Assembly (NCBI GenBank): GCA_937928175.1
Contig: CALFVP010000167.1
Span: forward strand, 1 to 8,168
Direction: 5' to 3'
Length of the DNA: 8,168 bases
DNA from: an uncultured bacterium
Lineage (GTDB): Bacteria; Spirochaetota; Brevinematia; DTOW01
Shown here: in pieces, positions 1 to 6,276 of the stretch
Layout of the letters: every line of letters begins with the position of its first letter
Numbering within the stretch: the first letter of the stretch is position 1
The notes under the pieces: model-generated
Database searches by the model: none
What the model was told of the DNA's origin: nothing
The model's input: only the letters and a program-made list of their open reading frames with translations
Translations under genes and position numbers: made by a program

Positions 1-2
1 AA

Positions 3-263
3 AAAAACAGGTTAACAATAAAACCTAAAGAATCATTTAAATTAAACTTCTCTGTTGAAGATCTAATAAAGTTCCTAGGATACACTCCAGATGAAGGTAA
101 AAAATACCTCAAAGCAGTCCTAGACTCAGATAAAAATATAACAATATCTGAAGATGGAAAAATCATAGTAAACGACACAGAAAAACTGCTAAAAGACCTA
201 ACTTTCTATAAAAAGAAACTCTTAATGGAACTGAAAATACAAATAAGTAGACAGCAAAAGTAA
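3..263 (+). CDS. C-terminal end of an unrecognised protein (5' end outside window)
   Basis: An open frame enters from the left edge and ends at TAA 261-263, giving 86 residues with no internal stop. The only internal methionine is near the end, so this is the tail of a longer gene and not a small gene. The visible part is rich in Lys, Leu, Ile and Asp. A helical stretch (VEDLIKFLGYTPDEGKKYL) is followed by a short strand-turn-strand stretch (ITISEDGKIIVND) and a last charged helix. This could be a small winged-helix-like or adaptor fold, but I do not recognise the family and assign no function. It lies on the same strand as the methyltransferase, 28 bases upstream of it, with no hairpin between them, so read-through into the restriction-modification genes is possible. 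The reading frame is well supported and the identity is unknown. Confidence 0.7.
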   Translation, partial: KNRLTIKPKESFKLNFSVEDLIKFLGYTPDEGKKYLKAVLDSDKNITISEDGKIIVNDTEKLLKDLTFYKKKLLMELKIQISRQQK

Positions 264-291
264 AATAAATAATGTTTTCAACCAAAAAACT

Positions 292-1107
292 ATGACATAT
301 AAAAGTAAATTTAAAGATAATTTGTCAATCTTTGATACAGACAAATTCGAAAAAGATAAAAAATTAAATTTGATTGAAAAATTATTGGACAAATACGTAA
401 TTAAGGATATGGATGATTGGAAGGACGTAAATGCAGATTTGATTATTACAGATCCACCTTTTGGGATTGATTTTAGTGGTAAGAACGGAAATTATAATAG
501 AAACGTAAGAAACGTTGTTGATGGATATGTAGAGTGGAAAGTTTCTGAGTACGATAGAAAGGTAGAACGATTACTAGAAGTAATTGAAAGGAATTTAAAA
601 AAGAATGGACAAGCCTTGATATTTTCTGGTTGGAATAACAGTAACATTGTTCACAATAAGATCTTACAGTTTGAAAGACTTAAACTGAGAGGAAAGATGT
701 ATTGGATTTATAATTTTGCACCGGCGTGTAAAAGAAAAACATCCCATAATGTTTATGAAATTTACTGGGTAACAAAAGGAGATAGATGGATATTTAATAA
801 TCGGTGTTCTACTCATCACTGTAGAGAAGGCGAGCCAAATTTATCAACATTTATTTTTAAAAGAGATTACAAAATTAATATGCCTAAATATCCAACAAGG
901 CTCCCTTTCAAACTACTCCAATCTCTAATAGAACACTTTTCCAATGAAGGTGATCTCATATTTGATCCTTTATGTGGTAGTGGAATGGTTGGAATAGTTT
1001 CTTACATGCTAAATAGAGACTTTATCATAGGTGATTTAAACTCGAATGGTAAGACAGTATTTGAACATCTTCTCCATCACTATTTAAGCAAGTACAGTTT
1101 TGGTTAG
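292..1107 (+). CDS. Type II DNA methyltransferase, beta-class amino-MTase (N6-adenine or N4-cytosine)
   Basis: This 271-residue protein would transfer a methyl group from S-adenosylmethionine to an exocyclic amino group within a short DNA site and so protect the host from the endonuclease encoded next to it. Motif IV (catalytic) is TDPPFG at residues 53-58. A motif VI-like strand NGQALIFSGW lies at 105-114, and YWIYNF at about 137-142 fits motif VIII. A variable stretch at about 143-195 is the likely target-recognition region. The motif I AdoMet loop FDPLCGSG is at 224-231, followed by the acidic GDLN at 247-250. The order IV then I defines the beta class. DPPF rather than SPPY leans towards N6-adenine, but this is not decisive. 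The length is normal for a solo type II enzyme. ATG 292 is the only early in-frame start and lacks a Shine-Dalgarno sequence. A seven-codon ORF (272-295) ends across it. The endonuclease gene follows 13 bases later. The class is certain; the recognition site cannot be read from sequence. Confidence 0.93.
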   Translation: MTYKSKFKDNLSIFDTDKFEKDKKLNLIEKLLDKYVIKDMDDWKDVNADLIITDPPFGIDFSGKNGNYNRNVRNVVDGYVEWKVSEYDRKVERLLEVIERNLKKNGQALIFSGWNNSNIVHNKILQFERLKLRGKMYWIYNFAPACKRKTSHNVYEIYWVTKGDRWIFNNRCSTHHCREGEPNLSTFIFKRDYKINMPKYPTRLPFKLLQSLIEHFSNEGDLIFDPLCGSGMVGIVSYMLNRDFIIGDLNSNGKTVFEHLLHHYLSKYSFG

Positions 1108-1120
1108 ATAAAGAAAAAAT

Positions 1121-1786
1121 ATGAAAAATAAAAATTTTTTTGATTTGGCAAAAGAAATATCCTCTAGACTTATGAAAATCCCAATACATTGGAATGGAAA
1201 AAAATCAATTCTAGAAATGAAAAATTCCAATTTTCCTCAATGGAAACAAATGGAATGGATTGGTTTTTACTTTCAATTTTTATGCGAGAGATTTTTAAAG
1301 GATACCATGAAAATGCCGGGTCCAAGGTATGGAAATGTTACATTTGATGGATTTAAAAAAATACCTTGGGACTTCAAAGCACATGCAATAAACACAACTA
1401 CCCATCAGATCATTTTAAATGATAGTGAGGCAACTGCAAATGCTATTAGAGATTACGGTTGTATTGGATTAATACTTGCTTTGGGAGAAGCAAAATATAA
1501 CGATGAACAGCGAAACTTCCAGAGATGGCATGAAAAACTTAAAGGTGGTAAGTCAGAATATGAATTGGAAAGAATAAAGAGAGGCGCTTGGTCTAGATTG
1601 AGAAAAGTTGAATTTCACTTAAAACAGATCTCATTTATTAAAATTGACGATAAAGTCCTTATAAAATGTGGTTCTTTTCAAAGAGATTTTAGAAACTCCA
1701 ATGGAAAACCAAGACGTGAAAAAGTTTTATTAAATTTAGAAAAACTGGACGAAGAAATAATATACTTTTTAGATTTTAGTACTTAA
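1121..1786 (+). CDS. Probable type II restriction endonuclease, PD-(D/E)XK type
   Basis: This 221-residue protein probably cuts DNA at the site methylated by the upstream enzyme. The assignment rests mainly on context: it is tandem with a type II methyltransferase, same strand, 13 bases apart, and of typical size. Within the protein, F75-D76 followed by W83-D84-F85-K86 gives D-x7-D-x-K, a plausible PD-(D/E)XK metal-binding core with a short spacing (PvuII has about ten residues between the acids). An upstream helix with Q43-M44-E45-W46 and E56 could supply a further acidic ligand. A second E-x-K at E123-A124-K125 follows a hydrophobic strand and is an alternative active site. The C-terminal half is basic (RIKRGAWSRLRK, about 151-162), which suits DNA contact. 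No Shine-Dalgarno site precedes the ATG, so translation is probably coupled to the methyltransferase. I recall no specific characterised homologue or cut site. A non-nuclease partner protein is the main alternative. Confidence 0.75.
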   Translation: MKNKNFFDLAKEISSRLMKIPIHWNGKKSILEMKNSNFPQWKQMEWIGFYFQFLCERFLKDTMKMPGPRYGNVTFDGFKKIPWDFKAHAINTTTHQIILNDSEATANAIRDYGCIGLILALGEAKYNDEQRNFQRWHEKLKGGKSEYELERIKRGAWSRLRKVEFHLKQISFIKIDDKVLIKCGSFQRDFRNSNGKPRREKVLLNLEKLDEEIIYFLDFST

Positions 1787-1802
1787 ACATACTAAGTTTA
1801 AG
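1776..1802 (+). repeat. Overlapping inverted repeats at the end of the endonuclease gene
   Basis: CTTAAAC (1782-1788) and GTTTAAG (1796-1802) form a seven-base inverted repeat with a seven-base loop, overlapping the endonuclease stop codon (1784-1786). A competing pair, TTAGTA (1776-1781) and TACTAA (1790-1795), uses the loop of the first. Only one can form at a time. Both stems are AT-rich and weak, and no T-run follows. The element may be part of the 3' end of the restriction-modification transcript or chance. Confidence 0.4.
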
Positions 1803-1836
1803 AAAGGGGGTTATACTAAAAAAAGGGGGGTTACAC
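1803..1836 (+). repeat. Imperfect direct repeat of G-tract plus TTAYAC
   Basis: AAAGGGGGTTATAC (1803-1816) recurs as AAAGGGGGGTTACAC (1822-1836), about 19 bases later. The second copy is the left arm of the terminator hairpin. The first G-tract could also pair with the C-tract at 1836-1841, giving an alternative, longer-looped hairpin. This may be the remnant of a duplicated terminator arm. Confidence 0.5.
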
Positions 1837-1843
1837 CCCCCTT
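1818..1843 (-). terminator. Rho-independent terminator of the glucanase gene, possibly bidirectional
   Basis: Six G (1825-1830) and six C (1836-1841) flank a five-base loop, extended by two A-T pairs on the outside. Read on the minus strand the stem is followed at once by a run of T (complement of the seven A at 1818-1824), the classical intrinsic terminator form. It starts nine bases beyond the glucanase stop. On the plus strand the stem is followed by TTAAAATGTTTT, a poorer T-run, so it may also stop the converging restriction-modification transcript less efficiently. Confidence 0.9.
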
Positions 1844-1851
1844 AAAATGTT

Positions 1852-4086
1852 TTACTGTTTTCTGTAAATCAAAACTCCATACTCTGGTATCTTAATGTTA
1901 GCATTACCACCTGAATAGTTTACAGGATTCGTCAAATAGGAATCAGCCCAAGAATCTCCGTAAGCTCCACTTGGATGTGCAAATATTAAATTCCAGGTAC
2001 CAGTGCTCGGGAATGGTATTCCATAACTTGAATAATTTTTCTTATCGTAATTTATTATGACGTAAATATCTCCACTACCTGTACCATAACCTCTCGTAAA
2101 GCTAATAACTTTAGCGGTGTTATTAACGTGATTAACGGTTATCAAGTTACCCCTAACAGGAGCATTATTCTTTCTTATAAAGTTAAGATCTCTTACTGCC
2201 CTCATAGTATTAGTTGCTCTAACTCTAGATAGGTTTGCCCAAGTTATAGGTTTAGCATCTGTAAACCACTTCTGGTTACCAGACCAATATCCTTCAAGAA
2301 ACTCTTCGCCGTAGAATAGCATTGGAGTACCTCTTGACATAACTGCTGTAGCAATAGCAGTTATCATTTGTCCTTGAGCATCATACTCACTATTACCCCA
2401 GGATCTAGCAGCAAGATCTGCTGAAGGTCTTTGCTTACCATTAGCAGCTTCATCATGCGATACATGATACTGTATAGCAAATAACCCAATTGGACTTTGA
2501 TTATTAAGTCCATTATCAAGATAGCTAGCAACTATATAGCTTGCTATACTATTAATATTAACTGCACCTGGACCACTTATGAAAAGTTTCTTAAGCTCAT
2601 GCGAAAGGTTAACATTCCACTGTGAATCAAAACCTGCTCCACCAGCACTAACTTTTCTAGTCACCCAAGCATCGTTAGGTAAATGCTCAGCAATCAGTAG
2701 AACTCTTGAATCTATGCTCCTAAGCCTAGAAGTAACGTATTGCAAAAATCCCCAATCATTTATGTAAGCAGTAGCATCAAACCTAAATCCATCAACTCTG
2801 AAGTATTCCATAAAGTACCTAGCACTATCAACCAAAAACCTACTAACCATCGGGTTAGAATAGTTAAACCTTGGTCCCCATGGTGTTGAACCAGAATACC
2901 AATAAGTCTGAGGATTATTCCAATCAGAAGCAGGATCAAACATAGCTATAGGATCATCACTTGTACCTTGATGATTGAATACTAAATCCAATATAACAGC
3001 TAATCCTCTCTTGTGAGCTTCGTTAACAAAACTCTTCAAACTAATTATGTTGGTTAAAGCAGCTGTAGAGCCACCACCTGCATAAGAAGTTTCAGGTGCA
3101 TAGTGAAATACGTAGTTGTACCCCCAAGAAATATCTCCGGCAAACTCCTGTATCGGCAAAGGTTCAATTGCCGTCATTCCAAGGTTAGTAATGTAATTAA
3201 ACCTATTTATAGCAGTGTTAAATGTACCCCATCCATTGTAATCAGAACCATTTGTAAAGAATGTCCTTATGTGAATTTGATAAATATTGTAGTAATCATG
3301 AGAAGGTCTTGTCCAACTGTTCCAGCTAAAAGATTGTGATAATATAACAGAGTTACCAGTAGAATGCTTTTGTTTTCTAGCTGCGGGATCTGGTACCCAA
3401 ACAAGAGTACCATCATGTCTCTCAACAACAAACTTATACTCCTGACCAGGTGAAGTATTGTTAACCGAAACCCACCACATAGACCTATCAAGCGTCAACC
3501 TCATTGGAATACTAGTTGCGTTCCAAGAATTAAAAGTACCAGCAACATAAACTTTTCTAGCGTTAGGTGCATAGAAACAGAAATACGTTGTATAGTAACT
3601 ACCACCCTGGTAATGAGAACCAAAGTAGTTAGTTACTGTAGAAGAAGAAGGATTAGCATACAAAGAAGTCTCACTAGGTAACCACCAAGTATAACTTTCC
3701 CACCAATTTACTGGCGAATGTACGTAAATATGTGCAACGTTAGAATAAGCATAGTTCGAAGGAAGTTTAACAATCCTATCGTAACCACTCTTTATAGGTT
3801 CTTGCCTTGTCCAACTCGTATCACTCCTAAGCTTTAAACCAATCCTATTAGTTAAATTTGATATACCACTTATCTTAAAAACATACCATCTCTGGTAATT
3901 AGACAACTTTGTAACGTAACCACTAGTACTTGTCCCTGGAAACCAATAGTAAAGTTGTATAGACGACCAACTTGCTAGATTACTGTTTGTGTAAACGTAC
4001 ACAAACAAATCGGCAGCACTACCCACACTAACCCATAGGAATAGTACTGCCACTCCCACCAATATCACCTTCAAAAATCTGCTCAT
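1852..4086 (-). CDS. Secreted GH13 alpha-glucanase (pullulanase/alpha-amylase-like) with CBM41-like and CBM48-like domains
   Basis: The product hydrolyses alpha-glucans such as starch, glycogen or pullulan outside the cytoplasm. The frame is open to 4146, but the start is set at ATG 4086 because AGGAGG lies seven bases upstream of it, giving 744 residues. Domains: signal peptide 1-24 (MSRFLKVIL, hydrophobic core, VGSA then ADLF); a CBM41-like domain at about 25-130; a CBM48-like domain at about 165-275 (VYVAGTFNSWN); the GH13 barrel from about 285; a C-terminal beta domain. Conserved GH13 regions are DLVFNH (367-372), GFRFDA with nucleophile D437, AEH with acid/base E467, and HVSHDE with D545 as transition-state stabiliser, so the catalytic triad is complete. 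Region IV has Ser where Asn is usual. WGYN recalls the pullulanase NWGYDP element, but debranching versus endo-amylase activity cannot be settled. The mature protein is rich in Tyr, Trp, Ser and Asn, as is common in exported glucan binders. It lies downstream of the DUF4914 gene on the same strand and ends at a strong terminator. Confidence 0.92.
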   Translation of the reverse strand: MSRFLKVILVGVAVLFLWVSVGSAADLFVYVYTNSNLASWSSIQLYYWFPGTSTSGYVTKLSNYQRWYVFKISGISNLTNRIGLKLRSDTSWTRQEPIKSGYDRIVKLPSNYAYSNVAHIYVHSPVNWWESYTWWLPSETSLYANPSSSTVTNYFGSHYQGGSYYTTYFCFYAPNARKVYVAGTFNSWNATSIPMRLTLDRSMWWVSVNNTSPGQEYKFVVERHDGTLVWVPDPAARKQKHSTGNSVILSQSFSWNSWTRPSHDYYNIYQIHIRTFFTNGSDYNGWGTFNTAINRFNYITNLGMTAIEPLPIQEFAGDISWGYNYVFHYAPETSYAGGGSTAALTNIISLKSFVNEAHKRGLAVILDLVFNHQGTSDDPIAMFDPASDWNNPQTYWYSGSTPWGPRFNYSNPMVSRFLVDSARYFMEYFRVDGFRFDATAYINDWGFLQYVTSRLRSIDSRVLLIAEHLPNDAWVTRKVSAGGAGFDSQWNVNLSHELKKLFISGPGAVNINSIASYIVASYLDNGLNNQSPIGLFAIQYHVSHDEAANGKQRPSADLAARSWGNSEYDAQGQMITAIATAVMSRGTPMLFYGEEFLEGYWSGNQKWFTDAKPITWANLSRVRATNTMRAVRDLNFIRKNNAPVRGNLITVNHVNNTAKVISFTRGYGTGSGDIYVIINYDKKNYSSYGIPFPSTGTWNLIFAHPSGAYGDSWADSYLTNPVNYSGGNANIKIPEYGVLIYRKQ

Positions 4087-4093
4087 ACACAAA

Positions 4094-4099
4094 CCTCCT
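4094..4099 (-). promoter_or_regulatory. Shine-Dalgarno site fixing the glucanase start
   Basis: The minus strand reads AGGAGG, seven bases before the ATG at 4086. This moves the start 20 codons downstream of the longest frame. The shorter protein begins with a standard signal peptide, whereas the longer form would place an extra hydrophobic stretch in front of it. The rest of the 4100-4200 leader is AT-rich. I see no convincing -35/-10 pair in it, only weak candidates. Confidence 0.92.
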
Positions 4100-4196
4100 A
4101 TTAAGTAATAAAGCAAAAAAAATACCAAAATAACAAATAACGACAAAAAACCTTCAAGTAAGTAAAATTAAACGATAAAAACCAAAATGTATTGGT

Positions 4197-4255
4197 AAAA
4201 AAAATTTGCACAAATTTGAACAAATTTTTGCACTAATAGTTCAACATAGGTGCAA
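4197..4255 (-). terminator. Possible structured 3' end of the DUF4914 transcript
   Basis: On the minus strand, directly after the stop codon, TTGCAC (4255-4250) can pair with GTGCAA (4211-4206). TTGAAC (4244-4239) can pair inside it with GTTCAA (4222-4217), and a run of eight T (4204-4197) follows. A second GTGCAA (4233-4228) can pair with the same TTGCAC and would exclude the longer fold, as in a terminator/antiterminator switch. The stems are short and AT-rich, so the terminator reading is tentative and read-through into the glucanase gene is possible. Confidence 0.35.
4202..4227. repeat. Three AAATTT blocks phased at exactly 10 bp (possible bent DNA or operator)
   Basis: AAATTT occurs at 4202-4207, 4212-4217 and 4222-4227, so the centres are exactly 10 bp apart, about one helical turn. 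The middle and right copies sit in ACAAATTTGA and ACAAATTTTT. Phased A-tracts of this kind are known to bend DNA. The array lies 116-142 bases upstream of the glucanase start codon, in a position suited to an upstream promoter element or an operator. It also overlaps the possible 3' end of the DUF4914 transcript, so the two readings compete. Confidence 0.5.
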
Positions 4256-6169
4256 CTATCCTGTCTTGTCCAAATCTACAAAACTTTCTATAGGCAGTAG
4301 ACTTTCAAAGTCTTCTAGTGATCCTCCATCGTAAAGGCATGAAAGTATTTTTTTACCTATTTTATCTAGTTCTGGATCTTTATAAAAAACCTGAGTTTGT
4401 TTTACAAAGAAATTGCTTAACTGTCTGTATCCTTCATCAAATCCATCTTCGCCAACTTGAGGTTGGTGTTCAACTCTCAAGAAACCTATATCTACCTCTT
4501 GTCCTTCGAACAAAAACTCTTTAAGGGAATATCCAAAAAGTACTCCTCTTGACTTTACTAACTCTTCTTTAGAGAACCTAACCCCACCTCTTCTTGCTAG
4601 GTATTCTCTTGTAATCCACTCAGCGAAAAATCCAACTTTCCAAGCGCCTATGTACTGGTTAGGTGTTATTATGTACTTAACTTTTGGGGTGCTAATTATT
4701 TGCTTTAGAAGTAAATTAGCATGGACAACTTGTCTTCCGGTAGCAAAGGGCCAGTATGATCCAACTCCTTCAGCTTCTATACTTTTTCCTTGTTGAACTA
4801 TACTTGGGTTAGCATGTCCTCTAGGAGCAACAAGACGCCATATCCAAGCTATTGCCGGTGGAATTACGTGAAAAACCCCTATTATACCATAAGTAGGGTT
4901 TTCCTTAGTACACGGAGGTGTCCTTATACCAAAGCTTCTTATATGTACATAAGTAGGTCTTGTTAATATATCTTTTATCAAATTCCTATCTATGACAAAT
5001 CTCGGATTTGGGCAAGGCTTACCAGGTTCATCTTCAATATGTTCCCAGAGTAACGCTGTAGAATAAGGTTTTGCATCTATGTTAAGAAAAAGTAAAGGAC
5101 GAGAAGGATAAATGGAAAGCTTCTCTATTCCTGGATCAGTACCATACCTTTTTATATGATCTACCCTTATAAACCAACCATTCTCACCATCAACAACAAC
5201 TAATCCCCCATCATTGTTCTGCACCTTTGGATGACACATAGTCATATCATCTGATATTGGTTTTAATCTACACGAAATTGGTAGCGATAATTTTATTCTC
5301 TCACCTGTAATTATATTTTGTGCAAAAGGTATCATTCCATCTTCATCTCTATGAATGTTTTCATTCATTTCGCTTTTACCGCTACCACTCGCCCCCTCAT
5401 GTAAAAAACAAACTCTATTACCGTAAGGAGTTAAAACTAAAACACTTGAAGCATGTAAAGTAACCCAACCTTCATTCTCTCCTATATCAAGCAAAGCAGA
5501 ATACACACCTTTCTTTGCACTTGGACCAGGATAAAGATTATAACTAAATATTTCATGAAGCTCTTTATTCCTAAAATGAACAACTCTCTGCTTACCATTG
5601 AAAACAGTATATCTGAAAGGAGGAGCAACGTATAAAATTATCTTTATTTTCTTTTTCTCGTTAAACTTCCTAACATCCTCTATTCTCTGCAAAGTACCAA
5701 GAGCAAAACCAAAAAAACCAGCATTAGCAGGCATTATAGCCAAACCATATATTCCTAAATCTAACTGACCAACACCAAATACAAACATCGCTAAATCTTG
5801 CCCCTTCAACCAATTAAACGTTTTCTCCCTCAGTAAAGAAAAATCGTATCCTATAACATCAACAAACCTAGGTTTATCCGTAGGTAAATTATCTCCTATC
5901 AACATACTATCTGGATCCCTTCTTCTCATGTAAGGATCAACGTAATTAACCGCTATACCATTTTTAACTTTAATAACTTCAGCTTCTTCAACAATACCAA
6001 CACCCTCAACATCGTAAAATACTTTCTTAATACCTTTTTCCATACCATCTACAGCAAGGTTATACAAATCATCAGTAGTAAGAGCAATTCTTACACTTTT
6101 TGCATTCAAAATAATATCCTCAACCCAAGAAGGTATTTCCAAAAACGAAATGAACTCCTTACTATCCAT
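4256..6169 (-). CDS. DUF4914-like protein with HPr-kinase/PEPCK-type nucleotide-binding core
   Basis: This protein of 637 residues has no established function; I recognise it as DUF4914-like, a family I recall being placed with PEP carboxykinase-fold proteins. The start is ATG 6169, preceded by GAGGTG (6173-6178). The longer frame begins with a GTG at 6175 that lies inside that site. Numbered from 6169, LHAS with H239 is followed by a hydrophobic strand and EGASGSGKSEM, a Walker A loop with K265. ISDDM with D307-D308 then resembles the acidic pair that binds metal in HPr kinase (LxADD) and in PEP carboxykinase. Further blocks that look conserved are RSFGIRTPPC (about 411-420) and VAPRGHANPS. 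The whole protein is about twice the length of HPr kinase and similar to PEP carboxykinase. It has no signal peptide and is presumably cytoplasmic. The glucanase gene lies downstream on the same strand, 169 bases away. An ATP-dependent kinase or phosphotransferase role is inference. Confidence 0.85.
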   Translation of the reverse strand: MDSKEFISFLEIPSWVEDIILNAKSVRIALTTDDLYNLAVDGMEKGIKKVFYDVEGVGIVEEAEVIKVKNGIAVNYVDPYMRRRDPDSMLIGDNLPTDKPRFVDVIGYDFSLLREKTFNWLKGQDLAMFVFGVGQLDLGIYGLAIMPANAGFFGFALGTLQRIEDVRKFNEKKKIKIILYVAPPFRYTVFNGKQRVVHFRNKELHEIFSYNLYPGPSAKKGVYSALLDIGENEGWVTLHASSVLVLTPYGNRVCFLHEGASGSGKSEMNENIHRDEDGMIPFAQNIITGERIKLSLPISCRLKPISDDMTMCHPKVQNNDGGLVVVDGENGWFIRVDHIKRYGTDPGIEKLSIYPSRPLLFLNIDAKPYSTALLWEHIEDEPGKPCPNPRFVIDRNLIKDILTRPTYVHIRSFGIRTPPCTKENPTYGIIGVFHVIPPAIAWIWRLVAPRGHANPSIVQQGKSIEAEGVGSYWPFATGRQVVHANLLLKQIISTPKVKYIITPNQYIGAWKVGFFAEWITREYLARRGGVRFSKEELVKSRGVLFGYSLKEFLFEGQEVDIGFLRVEHQPQVGEDGFDEGYRQLSNFFVKQTQVFYKDPELDKIGKKILSCLYDGGSLEDFESLLPIESFVDLDKTG

Positions 6170-6172
6170 CCA

Positions 6173-6178
6173 CACCTC
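6173..6178 (-). promoter_or_regulatory. Shine-Dalgarno site fixing the DUF4914 start
   Basis: The minus strand reads GAGGTG, three bases before ATG 6169 and a good match to the anti-Shine-Dalgarno sequence. It overlaps the in-frame GTG at 6175, so that upstream start cannot be the one this site serves. Confidence 0.8.
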
Positions 6179-6230
6179 ATCTTAATTTTAACTTTACCAT
6201 CCCATAAAAATCTACTAAAAACACCTATAA

Positions 6231-6240
6231 ACAAATTTGT
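6231..6240. promoter_or_regulatory. Perfect ACAAATTTGT palindrome in the divergent promoter region
   Basis: The 107-base gap (6170-6276) between the divergent DUF4914 and beta-propeller genes must hold both promoters. It contains the perfect ten-base palindrome ACAAATTTGT. Nearly the same core occurs at 4210-4218 and 4220-4227, upstream of the glucanase. It may be an operator for a dimeric repressor or an AT-tract promoter element. In DNA this rich in A and T, chance is a real alternative. I see no convincing -35/-10 pair on either strand. Confidence 0.35.
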
Positions 6241-6276
6241 AATAATGAGTATTAATAAAAAATAATTAAGACTTAG

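Noticed and set aside
272..295. Seven-codon ORF ending across the methyltransferase start (ATGA overlap) as a leader peptide
   Set aside because: It has no Shine-Dalgarno site and no composition suggesting attenuation, and such short frames are common by chance in AT-rich DNA.
1806..1841. G-quadruplex from the G5 and G6 tracts
   Set aside because: Only two G-runs are present on the plus strand, too few for an intramolecular quadruplex; a hairpin with the C-tract explains the sequence better.
2579..2767. Plus-strand open frame of 62 codons inside the glucanase gene
   Set aside because: It is antisense to the conserved GH13 catalytic region, has no ribosome binding site and resembles no known protein; a shadow frame. 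The same applies to 3103-3339 and the minus-strand frame at 3267-3491.
4087..4146. N-terminal extension of the glucanase (20 residues, starting MSLFVILVFF)
   Set aside because: It has no ribosome binding site of its own, overlaps the strong AGGAGG site used by ATG 4086, and would put a second hydrophobic stretch before a complete signal peptide.
4087..4200. Sigma-70 promoter for the glucanase (for example TTGTCG and TATTTT on the minus strand, 16 bases apart)
   Set aside because: Each box matches the consensus at only four of six positions, and several equally weak alternatives exist in this AT-rich leader.
4318..4524. Plus-strand open frame inside the DUF4914 gene
   Set aside because: It is antisense to the C-terminal part of the DUF4914 protein, with no start signals and a composition expected of a shadow frame.
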